Positions 35,027-45,759 of a stretch of 64,000 bases of DNA are shown here, piece after piece. Position 1 is the stretch's first letter. Each line of letters starts with the position of its first letter. Under the pieces are notes generated by a model that saw only the letters and a program-made list of their open reading frames with translations, had not been told where the DNA came from and ran no database searches. Source of the stretch: Fistulifera solaris (taxonomy: Eukaryota > Bacillariophyta > Bacillariophyceae > Naviculales > Stauroneidaceae). The DNA is taken from assembly GCA_030295235.1 (NCBI GenBank), contig AP026152.1, positions 310,001 through 374,000 of the forward strand, given 5' to 3'. Made by a program: the position numbers and the translations under genes.

Positions 35027-36195
35027 TTAAATAATGATGGCACGCTGGGCACCCGATTTTAGAGTTCCATCAGCACCATTGGCCCCACCAGTCGAGATGG
35101 TGCTCTCAGTTTCGCTTTCGTGGCGAGGGCGCTTGTTACGGAGGTTCTGCTTCTGCTCTTCCGTGAGGAGCTTGCCGGTATCGCTGCGTTTCTTGCGCTG
35201 AATTTCTCCGCGACGTTCACAGACCGTACCGGTCAACACCAAGTGGAAGTTGCGTTCGCGGCCCCAAGCGTAAGCCAAGTCCTTGAAGTTCGCATAGGGA
35301 GTTCCACCGCTAAGCAATAGAATCTCGACCAGTGCCTGTACGATAAGAAAAATCAGACTCTACTTCTATCCGTCCAACTCATTTGCAAAACAAATTTGTA
35401 ACTCACCAACTGACGCTCCCACGGTTCCAACTGCACTTTCAACTTGGAAACGGGAGGTAGACCACGCGCACGGCGTTCTTCATGGCGATGCCACCCAATC
35501 TCTTTGCCGACGCGCCCATCGCGCAAGAATCGGACCAAGGGCATCACGTTTGCATCTTCCGGCGGGTCCGAAAATCCATCCCAAGCACGATAGGCATCTC
35601 CAATGGAATCGTTTCCTTTTCCTTCAATCAATCCCTTGATATGCGGCTTATACCCGATAGACATGGGCAAGATGGTGTCGTACACCGATTCACCGTCGGG
35701 AATGGTAGGCACGTTTGTGGGTTCCTCTTTGGGGCGTTCCTCCGCTGGCAAGTTTGCCGTTTTCCAATGGCGCTTGCACTGCGAAAAAATGTGAGTTATC
35801 GACCGGAAAAACACGGGTTGAAAAATGTAGTGACGTACCATGCCATCATGGGTCCCCTGGGCTTGCTTGTCACAACCTTCTACCTTGCATTTTTTCGCCA
35901 TGGCACCGTGACGCTGACAAGAACCTTTAAAATACAGTTCAACAGCCAATTGTTAGAAAATCAAGCGCAAATAGGATGTTGAGCACAGAACAGACGGATA
36001 AATTCCATACCTTGACTCTTGACGACTGTGAAGCAAGGGAAAATTTGAAGCACAGAAAGAAAAAACAGAAATGGTGATAAGCTTTTAATAGAAGCATTTG
36101 GATCACAACGCGCAATAGTTATAAATACCTTTGGTGCATCCAGGAAAGCGACAAAGGCGGCGGGCAGGTTCCTTCTGGGTAGGTTCCGGATTCAT
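35027..36195 (-). CDS. WRKY19-type zinc-finger protein with a 15-nt microexon
   Basis: 282 residues in five exons: 36129-36195, 36011-36025 (15 nt), 35839-35924, 35407-35778, 35027-35335. All introns are GT-AG, and the total length is divisible by three with no frame correction. The N-terminal part has two tandem Cys/His motifs, CRFPGCTK...CQRHG and CKVEGCDKQAQGTHDGMCKRH, matching the CxxxGCxxxxxGxxxxCxxH pattern of plant WRKY19-like fingers. The C-terminal 200 residues (GKEIGWHRHEERRARGLPP, GGTPYANFKDLAYAWGRERN) are conserved-looking but unrecognised. A likely 5' UTR intron (36198-36507) ends two bases before the ATG. Nucleic-acid or protein binding is probable. Confidence 0.75.
36011..36025 (-). 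other. 15-nt internal microexon of the zinc-finger gene
   Basis: On the minus strand TCGTCAAGAGTCAAG is flanked by TTCACAG and GTATGG. It joins the G ending exon 1 to the GT opening exon 3 and encodes VVKSQ between the first Cys pair and the CQRHG half of the finger. Without it the finger would lose its spacing. Confidence 0.7.
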
Positions 36196-37457
36196 TTCTG
36201 AAAATTATCAACAAGTAATTAGCAGGTTAGAAGAAGATAATTACAGGCAATATCCGTCCGTCGCATGATATATGTAAGAAACACTTTCGATAGTAACAAT
36301 CAATTTGACTAGAAAATCAGCGTAGCATGAATCACGAAAGTAGAATATCGAGACAGCCCCTCAGCTCTTGTTCCCAAATCTACATCTCTTCGCAACTTTA
36401 AAGACTATCTCCCGCGCAGAAAAGATTACGAATAAGCCATTTTGACAAGCAGACTCGCGTCTTCTGTCACAGCACCCCGCGCTGCCTTCCATGCAAAACA
36501 GACTCACCTTTACAGTCGTTCCTATTTCCTCCCTGTCCTTGTAGAAACGCCAAAGACAGTGAATAAAGACAATAAAGACCTGTTTGATGCATCTAAAAGA
36601 GTTCAAAAGAACTTTAGATCCACGGATGGTTACTTCATGAGAGGTCCGGAAGTATGGAAGAGTGCGAGCTCGGTGCTCATCATCATCTCGTCGAGCTCCT
36701 TTCGCTGTGTCAAAACGTCGAGCTCGAGCTCGCGAGGCTCGAGGTCGGACCATGAAGATCTAAAATCTAAACGGTAAACCTGGTCGGACGGAGCAACAAG
36801 CAATGACGCAGTGGCAACGAAAGAGTACTCCACAGGCGATACGCTACGCGAAACCAAGGAGAAAATAAACTTGCGCGAAACGCCTACTTGTACCGCCTAC
36901 GCCATTTGTGTACTGGAAACGACGTTAAAATTCTGCCTAGCCGTAGGCTCTACGTAGAAACCTGTAATGAGAGGCAGAATTTTAACGTCCTTTCCTGTTT
37001 TCGACTGACAATAACCAGTGAAAATTGACGTCAGACATGATGACTATACTTAGAATGTACATTTTGAGTACCGGAAGAGGACATTCGGAAAAGAAGCACG
37101 CGAAGAACGAAGAAAGGAACAGAAAACAGAAAGTTCTGCAGTCCCGCTACACCAGTCACGGGAGATCAGCCAATCAGCATCAAACACACTTCTCAATTTT
37201 CTCCGCTTCATGTCAGCCAGAAAGTACCTTTGAACCATAAAATCAGGCGTTTTGTTCTCATTTGCAGCTTGCAGCTTGCAGCGCGCAATAAAAGCATTCA
37301 ACAAAAGCGAGAACGAAAGTCTGTTTATTGAAAAGAGCCTATTAATGATCCGGGCGGATAATTATGTTTCCAGCATGTTATTATTTCGACTTGTTCGCTC
37401 GAGGAGCATGATTTACTTGCAACACATGGCCTCTTAACTCATATCATTTTTCAACAA
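36196..37457. other. Divergent intergenic region with a hairpin
   Basis: 1,262 bp between the zinc-finger gene and the next plus-strand gene. It contains the probable 5' UTR intron 36198-36507 and the 18-bp inverted repeat at 36921-36989. A GAGCTC-rich stretch lies at 36665-36745. No additional gene is supported. Confidence 0.5.
36921..36989. repeat. Hairpin with perfect 18-bp arms
   Basis: GACGTTAAAATTCTGCCT (36921-36938) is the exact reverse complement of 36972-36989, with a 33-nt loop that itself contains CTACG/CGTAG pairing. It could be a miniature inverted-repeat element or a regulatory hairpin. It is not near a gene 3' end. Confidence 0.7.
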
Positions 37458-38342
37458 ATGTCGTCCGACAACAGAGCCGGGCAAACACCGACGCCTAGTT
37501 CTTCTCAAGGCACACAACGGAGCACATCGTTAAGTAGATCAAGTGCCATAGCTTTTGGGGGTCTCCATTTGGCTTCCGCTTGTGTGGATGCTTCTACCTG
37601 GATGATGATCAATTCGCACGACAAGAGGACGTCACCCAACAATTCTCATGGAGGACAGTCTTCACCATCGTCATTGAGTGTAGAGCGCATACGCGAGTCG
37701 TTGCGGAAGGAACTGTAAGTTGTCTGAAAAGTTCGTATATTCACTGGAAGCGCTTCTCTCACGTTTAATTGGGTTGATGATTGCAGAGAAAAGCGATTAA
37801 GTGTTAAGAAGCAATCCATAGGAACACTCAGTGCACAACAAGCCGCTATTTGCTTGGAAAAACTGCTGTTTAAACAATATTCTGGAGATCTCACAGAGTA
37901 TGCTAATCTTTCCACTCTTAGAGATCGGCTGGATCCTATTTTGCAGCGTTTGATAAAGCGAAAAGATCACCCAACAGAGACCCTTGATCCGGAAGAGAGC
38001 CGCAAGCGCCTACTCCGAAGTAAGCTAGGCAAACAGCGCTACTGGAAGGCCTTGCTGCTCAGTAAGGAAATCCACCGACTACGTTTACAACATGCGTCGC
38101 TCGGTTGCGCACAGTGTAACAGCGACGGAGTTTGTCAACTCCAACCCGATATCAAGGGATCGCTACCACAGCCCGTGCACACGCTATTCTTCCGAGTAGC
38201 GCTTTTGAGTTTTTTTGAGTCCGCCTCCGAAGATGAAATTGCATCTTCAAAATTAGATACATGGGACACTCTGATCCAGGAATGCGAAGACGCACTGCAT
38301 CGGTACAAACAATGGAGGTTTTTACTAAGCGCTCCTGCTTGA
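37458..38342 (+). CDS. Unknown protein, member 1 of a convergent paralogue pair
   Basis: 270 residues in two exons: 37458-37714 and 37787-38342; intron 37715-37786 (72 bp, GTAAGT...TTGCAG) in phase 2 within KEL|EKR. I do not recognise the family. The N-terminal 80 residues are Ser-rich and disordered-looking. A helical region follows with SRKRLLRSKLGKQRYWKALLL and a CAQCNSDGVC motif (CxxCx5C), then a helical C-terminus. It is homologous to the gene at 38526-39223 on the opposite strand, which keeps the KSKLG, CARC and WD features and the same intron position. No frame break is needed in this copy. Confidence 0.7.
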
Positions 38343-38525
38343 GTCAACATTTCGTGCGACGAGTTCCCACGTGTACAATTGCTAGCTTTCCTTATATATG
38401 TAACATAAATTTTGTATCATTTCATCAGCCTTTGTTCCCACACAAAAACAGTGTAGCCACTAGGGCCTTGGCAAAATCAAAATGTTGTTTCTTTTAAAAT
38501 AAAATAAAATCTTTTGTATAAGCAT

Positions 38526-39223
38526 CTAGTAATTTTCGACAATCTCTTCCACCTCTTTCATCCAAGCATCCCATTGATCGCTTCTCGTGCTACAAACGTC
38601 GTACAGAGGCATGCTTTGCAGAGCATATAGCAGGGGGAGGATTCGAGAAGACACTCTTTGCGACGCACAAGGTGGTATAGTCGCAAGCGCCATCCTTGCA
38701 CCTAGCACAACTCAAGAGTTTTGCTGTTCTGTACCGTAAAGAATAAAATTGCCGGCACAATGTTAGTGCTTTGACGTATCGTTCCGCACCCAACTTGGAC
38801 TTCAGGGCGTTTCTTCGTTTCGACATGGAACACAGTTTTCCCGTTTCTTTCCGATCTTTGCAGCTTAAGGAAAACATGAGATGTTTTAGACAGTCTTGAA
38901 GCTTGGTTGCATCCTCAAGGTCTTCAAAGTGCTTTATCGCTCGTTGTTGATGAAGTAGACGCTCAATGCGTGCTGCATTTTGAGAGATTACTGTTGGCAA
39001 CATGCTCGGATACTTCGTATAAAAGAGTTTTTGCCTGTCACAGTGCAGATAAGGAATCATTTCTTACATGAAGTAGCAATTGCCGAAAAACTTACAATTC
39101 GAGGCGGACGAGGTCACGTGAATCGGCTGTCGACGACACCGAACTTAGCAAAGGACGAAGTTCCGACTGATTTGATTGAAGAGACTTCGCTGTGAAGCTT
39201 TGTTTGGGTTCTGTGGAATTCAT
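38526..39223 (-). CDS. Unknown protein, member 2 of a convergent paralogue pair
   Basis: About 211 residues. Exon 1 39096-39223 (ATG AAT TCC start); intron 39035-39095 (61 bp, GTAAGT...GACAG), phase 2 within LEL|QKL; exon 2 38526-39034. One extra base near 38669-38680 must be dropped. SKRRNALKSKLGAERYVKAL and CARCKDGACD align with SRKRLLRSKLGKQRYWKALL and CAQCNSDGVC of the gene at 37458-38342. The C-terminus SDQWDAWMKEVEEIVENY aligns with LDTWDTLIQECEDAL. The two genes point at each other with 183 bp between stops. Function unknown. Confidence 0.6.
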
Positions 39224-39795
39224 GGCATGAAAATAAAAGGAGTAATGAGTAAATGGTTGGTATTTTTTTGTAATCTAGTCTATTCACCAAGAACAAAAAG
39301 TGTGCACAGTCACACTTTATAAGCCTTCCATCTTTTCATAGGCCATTGTCATTATTTCGAGATGTCACGTTTCGGATGAATTTTTGGAAACTGGTACAGT
39401 TACTGCATATTGTGCGTGTTCTTCATCACCTGCTTTTCTTTCCGTTCAGATGTCATGTCACTCGGTTGTTAGTGTACTATACAAGGAATGACTCTACATT
39501 TTTGAGTAGGTGATATTGAAGTTTGGAAATTATTGCTTTATGGTTGGCTTTATGCGCAAAGGGAACACGGTGGGACATCCCAAGAACGCCATGCCAGGCG
39601 CCATGCGCCAGGCGCCAGGTCAGATTTTGTTGTTTGATGTTGTCTTGCTTTTGGTTTTCGAAGGAACACGCATGAACATGAAAGACGCCGCAGAGAGCGC
39701 CGCTAAGCTTGCCGATAAGCCAATCAATTAACCAAAAGGGGTCGATCAACTTACAACAACTCATTCTATTCCATTAAAATTGAGAATTAGAAACC
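39224..39795. other. Intergenic region upstream of GST
   Basis: 572 bp between divergent starts. A 73-codon plus-strand frame (39510-39731) contains an internally repetitive CCAGGCGCCATGCGCCAGGC stretch and no recognised motif; it is left uncalled. Confidence 0.4.
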
Positions 39796-40556
39796 ATGAC
39801 AGTCCCTAAACTTACTCTGACTTATTTCGACATCGAAGGCCGAGGGGAACCAATGTAAGTACAAGGGAATTCGTTTTCGAAGTTTCCGGAGTAATGTTTT
39901 CAAAGCTGATGCTACTCTTTTTCAGTCGTCTCTGCCTGGCGCTTGCAGGAATTCCCTTCGAAGACGAGAGGGTTGCTTTTTCCGACTGGAAGGAAATGAA
40001 GCCGAAGGCTCCCTTCGGTCAACTTCCTTATCTCAAAGTCGACAAAGAAGATGGCTCGGAACCCGTCTTTCGTACGCAAAGTTTGGGAATCCTCCGAGGA
40101 CTTGCTCGTGAATACGCACCTGATCTCTATCTCGATGTATTTGCAGTTGAGGAAGCCATGGGAATTGTGGACGATATGATGGATAGATTCATCCCTTCCA
40201 TGTACATTTCCATGCGCCCAGCTCAGTATGGACACCCGGCAGATGTAGCGCAAACGGAAGAAGGAAAAAAGACGATCAAAGCTATGCGAGAGAGATTCGT
40301 CAACCAAGATCTTCCGGTTTATCTAAAGCAGCTTGAAACGTTATTGGCTCGTCACGACAACAAGTTTTTGGCGTCAACGGATAAGCCCTCGATTGCCGAC
40401 TGCTATGCGGTTCCTTCTTTGCGCTCGTTCACCCGAAATTATTTGGACCACATTCCTGGCAACTGTTTGGATGACCATCCTTTGATTGTGGATTACATCA
40501 AACGTTTTTGTGCGCTTCCCGAAATCCAGGGACGTTACACAACCGGCCTTTACTAA
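39796..40556 (+). CDS. Glutathione S-transferase, sigma/prostaglandin-D-synthase-like
   Basis: 229 residues, a normal cytosolic GST length. Exon 1 39796-39854, intron 39855-39925 (71 bp), exon 2 39926-40556. The N-terminal thioredoxin-like half has LTYFDIEGRGEPIRL with the catalytic Tyr of sigma/alpha/mu/pi type enzymes, then FGQLPYLKVD with the cis-Pro and FRTQSLGILRGLA with the glutathione-contacting Gln-Ser. The C-terminal helical half ends with KPSIADCYAVPSL and IQGRYTTGLY. It would conjugate or isomerise electrophiles with glutathione in the cytosol. The intron falls within GEP(I)R, a common place in this family. No frame break. Confidence 0.9.
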
Positions 40557-40682
40557 AGAGATTCTTCATCAAACTTTAGCTAAGCATCGATAAAAAAAAA
40601 TAATAAAAGTCAAAAGTTTATTTACAATGCTGCCATTTTACACACTATTTGTACAGCCATAATTGACAAAGATGAATCAGCG

Positions 40683-41285
40683 TCATGTACTTCTTGGCTT
40701 TAAATTGCGCGATTCCTCGTCGGATGAATGTTGGCGTTTGACCGCCATATTGCTTTCTGGGCAGCTATAGGCACGATGAAAATCACGGATGGCCTCTTGA
40801 ACTGCCAACTCTACCGCCCAAGCCGTCACTTTCGTAGACAGTTCAGCGAGACGATCGGCGGATAGTTCTTGAGAAGCCTTTAAGATGAATTTGTTGGTGA
40901 TGAATTTCCGCCGTTGTCGTTCCAGACACGAGCGCTGTTCGAGACCGCGCGTATCGCACTTGTTTTCCATATTGTCCCACGACAGTGTGCATAAACTAAT
41001 ATTCGTAAAGCTCCGCATGTGTCGACACATGTCACGTGCCTGGGATCGAAATAACGTCAATTCATCTTGCAAGTACCAAAATTGTTCGAAATCGACACTC
41101 GATGCCGAAGTCGGGTCCGGGATAACAGCCGTCATATCCGACTGAAAGCTAACTTTTCTCGTTTCTGAGCCATCTATCCCCGAGAACGATAAGCATTTCG
41201 AGTCGTTGCGACGACGCGCTAGCTGCAAAGAGTCTCTATGATGGTTGAGTTGCTGATGCAACTCTTGCGCGAGTCCTGAGTCCAT
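40683..41285 (-). CDS. Unknown helical protein
   Basis: 200 residues in one exon. The ATG at 41285 (MDSGLAQELHQQ) is the first in frame; an upstream extension would need a TTG start. The protein is polar and helical, with Cys residues spaced through FTNISLCTLSWDNMENKCDT and a conserved-looking RGLEQRSCLERQRRKFI stretch, then helices ending DFHRAYSCPE. No signal peptide or membrane helix. I do not recognise the family. Its length and helix-rich composition recall the neighbouring unknown pair at 37458-39223, but I could not align it to them. Confidence 0.5.
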   Translation of the reverse strand: MDSGLAQELHQQLNHHRDSLQLARRRNDSKCLSFSGIDGSETRKVSFQSDMTAVIPDPTSASSVDFEQFWYLQDELTLFRSQARDMCRHMRSFTNISLCTLSWDNMENKCDTRGLEQRSCLERQRRKFITNKFILKASQELSADRLAELSTKVTAWAVELAVQEAIRDFHRAYSCPESNMAVKRQHSSDEESRNLKPRST

Positions 41286-41909
41286 TATAGATATATAGGT
41301 TGAACTGCGACAGGTCAAACAGCGACCGCCACGTCCTTAACCTTCGAAGGAACGAGTTTAGTCGCGATATTATGCTATAGTTGCTTTGATTGTGTGTTGC
41401 AATTCCTTTACGATTCCAATGTTCTTATTCATCGTGGAGGCGCTGTCTTTTGTCTTTTGAGAGCGCTGTCGTCAACACTCGCCCCACCGCTGCACGCGAG
41501 AAAACGGGAAAACCATAACCTTCTTTGCAGGAAACGGAAAGAACACGCAACACGCGAGTACCGAGTACCGTATGCCCAAAAGAACAAGAAATCATAATAA
41601 GGCACAGGACACAGGGCAATAGTAAAAACTACTTCAAAAGTACTTGTTGTTTTATACTGAAATCGGCATATAAAGCCAATCCTGGTCTTGTGTCTTATTT
41701 GTTTCAACGGAAAACAATGACAGAAGAGAAACCCTTGCGACAAAACCCAGGATCTTCTTCATTTTCTACCAAAACAAACTTTCCGCAATCATTGCTTTCA
41801 TTCTTTCATTCCATTCAAACAACAATTCCTTTTATATCGCTATTAAGCTTTAGCTGAGAGACCGGCCGTCTGATTGTGAAGCCTTGTAAAACCGACGAAG
41901 TGTTTGAAA
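41286..41909. other. Divergent intergenic region
   Basis: 624 bp between the unknown helical protein (minus) and the XPG nuclease (plus). Short overlapping frames only; no RNA gene or repeat recognised. Confidence 0.5.
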
Positions 41910-43504
41910 ATGGGAGTGACGGGCGGTTTGCAAAAGATTTTACCCAATGCGGCGGCCTTTCGCAAAGTGGATTTGCGATCGTTCCAAAATGGCATTCAAC
42001 ATTCCACAACCACCAAAGAACCCACACCGTTGCGCATCGGTGTGGATATTTGTGTATGGATGGTATCCGCGGACCGGAGATTTGGCAGTCAGCTCGGGGA
42101 CGACCGTCATTTTTCCAACCACGGTCGAGCCGAACTTTTGAATGCTGTCGAAACGGCAGAAAGCGAACGAGAGCGACTGGAGAAAGATCTGATGTACGTG
42201 AACAATTGCACAGATTACATTATAAGAAGATTGAATGCTTTGCGAGAACAAACGAATGTCGAAATACTGGTAGTTTTCGACGGAGCGACGCCACCCGGAA
42301 AGCAAACCGAGGTAACCGATCGTCGCAATAAACAAGCTTTGTACGAGCAACAACGAGACGAACCCGTAGATATGACTGGTTCGCGCGAAGCGGAAGAGCG
42401 AAGAATCAAAGCTTTGCGTCGAGCTGGAGCTAGCCGTCATTATGCGGGTGTTTTTACGGCTGTGATGGAAGCGCTTCGGAAAGAACGAATATCGTTTTTA
42501 GTTGCACCGTACGAAAGCGATGGCCAACTAGCATTCTTGTCCATGAAGAAGTACATCGATCTGATCGTCACAGAAGATTCAGATCTGATATGCTACGGAG
42601 CGAGCCCGATTTTGTTCAAACTGAAAGACTCGCCGATGCTAGACGGGGTCTTTGAGGGCATACTTGTTTGCAAAGAAGATTTGGCTGCTAATCAAGAGAG
42701 TGTAAACTTGCTGGACTTCTCGCCTGTCATGCTTGCAGTGTTGTTTGTCGCTGTAGGGTCGGATTACAGTCCTAAGCTGGATGGCGTTGGGTGAGTTTCC
42801 CGATAGCTTTTTTTGTGTCGTCACGGAAAGTACCATTCTGATTATTTCAAAACTCTTAGTATCGTAACAGCTTGCAAGATTGTGAGAAAAGCATTTTTGT
42901 CGGGCCACGAGGATCGATTGGCGATGGTGTTCGAAGGCCTTTTGCAGCCGCCCGAAAACTCTCCTTGACGGAAGAGGACAAGCAAGTCTACAGAAAGAAA
43001 TTCATGGAAGCACTTCTTTCGTACCGTCATCCCGTGATTTTCGATCCCGTAGAGAAGCGCTGCCGTGTTCATGGGATAGGGGATGATGGCGAAGTGAGCG
43101 AAACGGAAGCCGAACTGCTTACCCACGTGCCCTATGCTGAGCTCGTCAATGATGTAGGGCGACGGGAGCGAATCACTGGCTGTATTCAGCCGCCATCGCT
43201 TTCCATCCCTGATTGCCGAGGGGTATGTTTGCCCGAGGACGAAGAGACACGAAAGAATATGACGATTCCAAGAAATGTGAAGGCTGAACTCATCCAACTA
43301 GGGATATGGAAAGACTACAATAACCCAAAAGAAGCGGATAATGAACGACACGATTCTAGCATCTCGAGCAATCAAGTGAGTGGAATTAAGAGAAAAAGCT
43401 TGCATGATCCAAGTTCGAAGCCTGATGATGAGGATTCATCGACAGACTCTGAAGATTTCCTCGATTCTCAACCATTCTCGACCCGGCCACCAACTAATGG
43501 ATGA
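41910..43504 (+). CDS. XPG/RAD2-family nuclease, EXO1/FEN1-like
   Basis: About 508 residues. The start is the Met of MGVTGGLQKILPN, since family members begin MGxxGL with the N-terminus near the active site. Exon 1 41910-42790; intron 42791-42859 (69 bp, GTGAGT...CTTAG, phase 2); exon 2 42860-43504. One A is missing in the run at 42955-42958. N-region: RIGVDICVWM supplies the first metal Asp and VVFDGATPPGK the second. I-region: VAPYESDGQLAFL and VTEDSDLICYGA. Helix-hairpin-helix: VGSDYSPKLDGVGIVTACKIVRKA. ALLSYRHPVIFDP follows as in EXO1. The C-terminal 100 residues are acidic and disordered. It would act in DNA repair or replication in the nucleus. EXO1 is the best guess. Confidence 0.82.
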
Positions 43505-43558
43505 ATTCTGGGCGTGTAAAAGTTATAAATCATTCCGATACAACATCTTAATCTTAAT

Positions 43559-44048
43559 TTAGACAAGATCACTGAAAGGCAGAGGCTGAATCGTTGTAAT
43601 TTCGCTGGTACCACCCGGTTGCTCCACAAAGTATCCAGCCTTAGGAAGCTTAGGAGTGCGCTTCAAATCCACCTTGACACCGGTTTTGCGCGCTTCTTCC
43701 TTTGCCGCCTCGTTCTCCTTCTTACGTCGCAGAATCTCCATTTGGCACTTGGACTTTTCTTACGTGCTCGATGCGCACATGAATGCGCTTCTCGAGAATT
43801 CGTCCGTTCACGAGCTTGTTGACACGGACACCCACAGCGGACTTGGTGACGTTGAAAACAATACCAGTGCGTCCGTGGTAACCTTTGTGGGGCATACCTT
43901 TGTGAACGGAAGGATCGGCGAAGATATCAACGTAGTCTCCCACCTTCACCGACATCAAATACTGCGAAAGATGGATCGGACCATGTTGACGAAACTTCTT
44001 CGAGAACATGTGGCGCGTGCGCGCTCGAACACCAAATGAATGCGGCAT
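43559..44048 (-). CDS. RPL21: 60S ribosomal protein L21 (eL21)
   Basis: 162 residues, the expected size. Family stretches: [63 protein letters not shown] and [15 protein letters not shown], then a basic tail [12 protein letters not shown]. One extra base in the T4 run at 43755-43758 (plus strand) must be dropped; otherwise the protein would end 54 residues early. No intron. Its stop is 54 bp from the stop of the XPG nuclease gene (convergent), so the 3' UTRs probably overlap. It is head to head with the RMT2-like gene across 342 bp. Confidence 0.95.
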
Positions 44049-44390
44049 GGTAGATTTCTTTTAGTTTATGTATAGCAACAAGACACAATGCGACCAGGCA
44101 AGAAAGCGAGAATCACACAAGGTGTTGTTGCTTCACTGCAGTTCGATCGGTCGATCATGGACCAAACGGCGGTTCGATGAAAAGTAAAGCGGTACGCGGT
44201 AAACATAACGGTGTGACATGCAAGTCGTGACTGGACGCCTGACTTAACATGATGAGTTGAAGTGACGGTCGACGACAAGACGGACTCATTAAAATTCTTC
44301 ACCATCCAAAAAATCGCGACCTCTTTTCGTATCGGCGTTCTATTTCTGTGAAAGACTTCTTCAAATTACATCCCACAACTGACATAAAAC
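44049..44390. promoter_or_regulatory. Shared bidirectional promoter region, RPL21 and RMT2-like
   Basis: 342 bp separate the two start codons in opposite directions, so both promoters must fit here. No specific motif is claimed. Confidence 0.5.
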
Positions 44391-45651
44391 ATGGAGCCAG
44401 ATACACAGAAAGTAAAAGACATGCTAGAAGCATGCTCTTCGGGGAAGTTACATGTCGTAGAAACACTACTAAAAGAAAATCCCGTCTATGCCTCGCAACA
44501 GGACATGGAAACGGGGGCATCTCCTCTCATGGCGGCAGCTACTGCGGGCAACTTGGCACTCTGTCAGTATTTATTAGAGGCCGGTGCACCCTGGAATGCC
44601 GTCGATCGCCAAGGACAGTGCGCTGGTAATTACGCAACAACCGCCGAACACTGGGCCATTGTCAATCTTCTCGTCGAATGGGGCACTCGGGCCGAGCTGA
44701 TTCTGGGTGCCATTGAGCGAACTTCACGAGACGGAAACACAAATTTACCTTCGTCAGCTCCCAATGCACGCGTGGAACATGAGCCCAGTACGAAACCGGA
44801 CTATTTGCGTCAGCGCCTGCAATATACAGAAGATGGACAAGCCTTACTCGATGCCGACAACGATGCTGTCATGATGGAATGGGAACGGCCATTGATGAAA
44901 GCACATGCTCAGGTTTTGATGGACGGACCCGGAAAACGCGTTATGAACATTGGCTTTGGTATGGGAATCATAGATTCAGCATTGCAGGAGTTGCAGCCAG
45001 AGTTGCACATTATTGTCGAGGCACATCCCGACGTCTACAAGCGTATGCTCGCGTCGGGATGGGACAAGAAACCTAACGTTCGCATATGTTTTGGAAAATG
45101 GCAAGATTGCTTGCCAAAGTTGATTGCGGAAGGTGTTGAGATGGATGGCGTCTTTTACGATACAGTAAGTGGCATTTTGAACCATTTTGAACAACACCAC
45201 GTATAACTGACGACGCACTTTTTCGATTTACAAAGTACGGCGAACATTTTCTAGACCTGGAAGATTTTCATGGACAAATGGTTCAAATTTTGTGTAAACC
45301 GCATGGTCGATATAGTTTTTCAATGGCTTGGCCCCCGATAATTTGTTCTTCCACGGCGTTGCTTGTCAGTGCGTAAAACTGCAATTAAGTCAACTTGGAC
45401 TGGACTGCGAGTTTTATCCCTGCGAGATCCAAGTCAAAGATGAAGTATGGGAGGGAATTCGGCGGAAGTATTGGCATGGTCGAGACACGTATTATTTGCC
45501 CATTGCAACGTGGAATCAGCAATTCTTGTCGTCCGGTCGACCCGAACTCTTGCCCATATTAGAGGAGGTCCGAAAGACGAGCAGAGAGACTATTCGAGAC
45601 GACGATATGGAAGTCGAGGAAGACGATGGAAAGAGACAAAAGCGTATTTGA
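44391..45651 (+). CDS. Protein arginine N5-methyltransferase, RMT2-like, with ankyrin repeats
   Basis: About 396 residues. Exon 1 44391-45164; intron 45165-45235 (71 bp), phase 0 within YDT|YGEHF; exon 2 45236-45651. One T is missing in the run at 45316-45320; restoring it gives YSFFNGLAPDNLFFH. The N-terminus holds ankyrin repeats (GASPLMAAATAGNLALCQYL, LEAGAPWNAVDRQGQ). The catalytic half is a Rossmann methyltransferase with the SAM loop VMNIGFGMGIID, an acidic VEAHPD and VFYDTYGEHFLDLEDFH, matching the RMT2/GAMT group. Yeast Rmt2 methylates ribosomal protein L12 on arginine delta-nitrogen. The gene is divergent from RPL21, a suggestive but unproven link. The C-terminal tail is acidic. Confidence 0.88.
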
Positions 45652-45759
45652 CATAAATCATGACTCGCTACCTTTGCAGAGACCGCAAGGAAGATTTGAT
45701 GGACCGCAGATCGTAAAGGATCCAGATTTGGACGGACAGAATTGCCACCAAACATAATT

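Noticed and set aside
36361-36753. 130-codon minus-strand frame
   Set aside because: It contains a GTGAGT donor that fits the 5' UTR intron of the zinc-finger gene; the N-terminal part is Arg-rich low complexity.
39510-39731. 73-codon plus-strand frame before the GST gene
   Set aside because: Internal repetitive GC-rich stretch explains its openness; no conserved feature or splice support.
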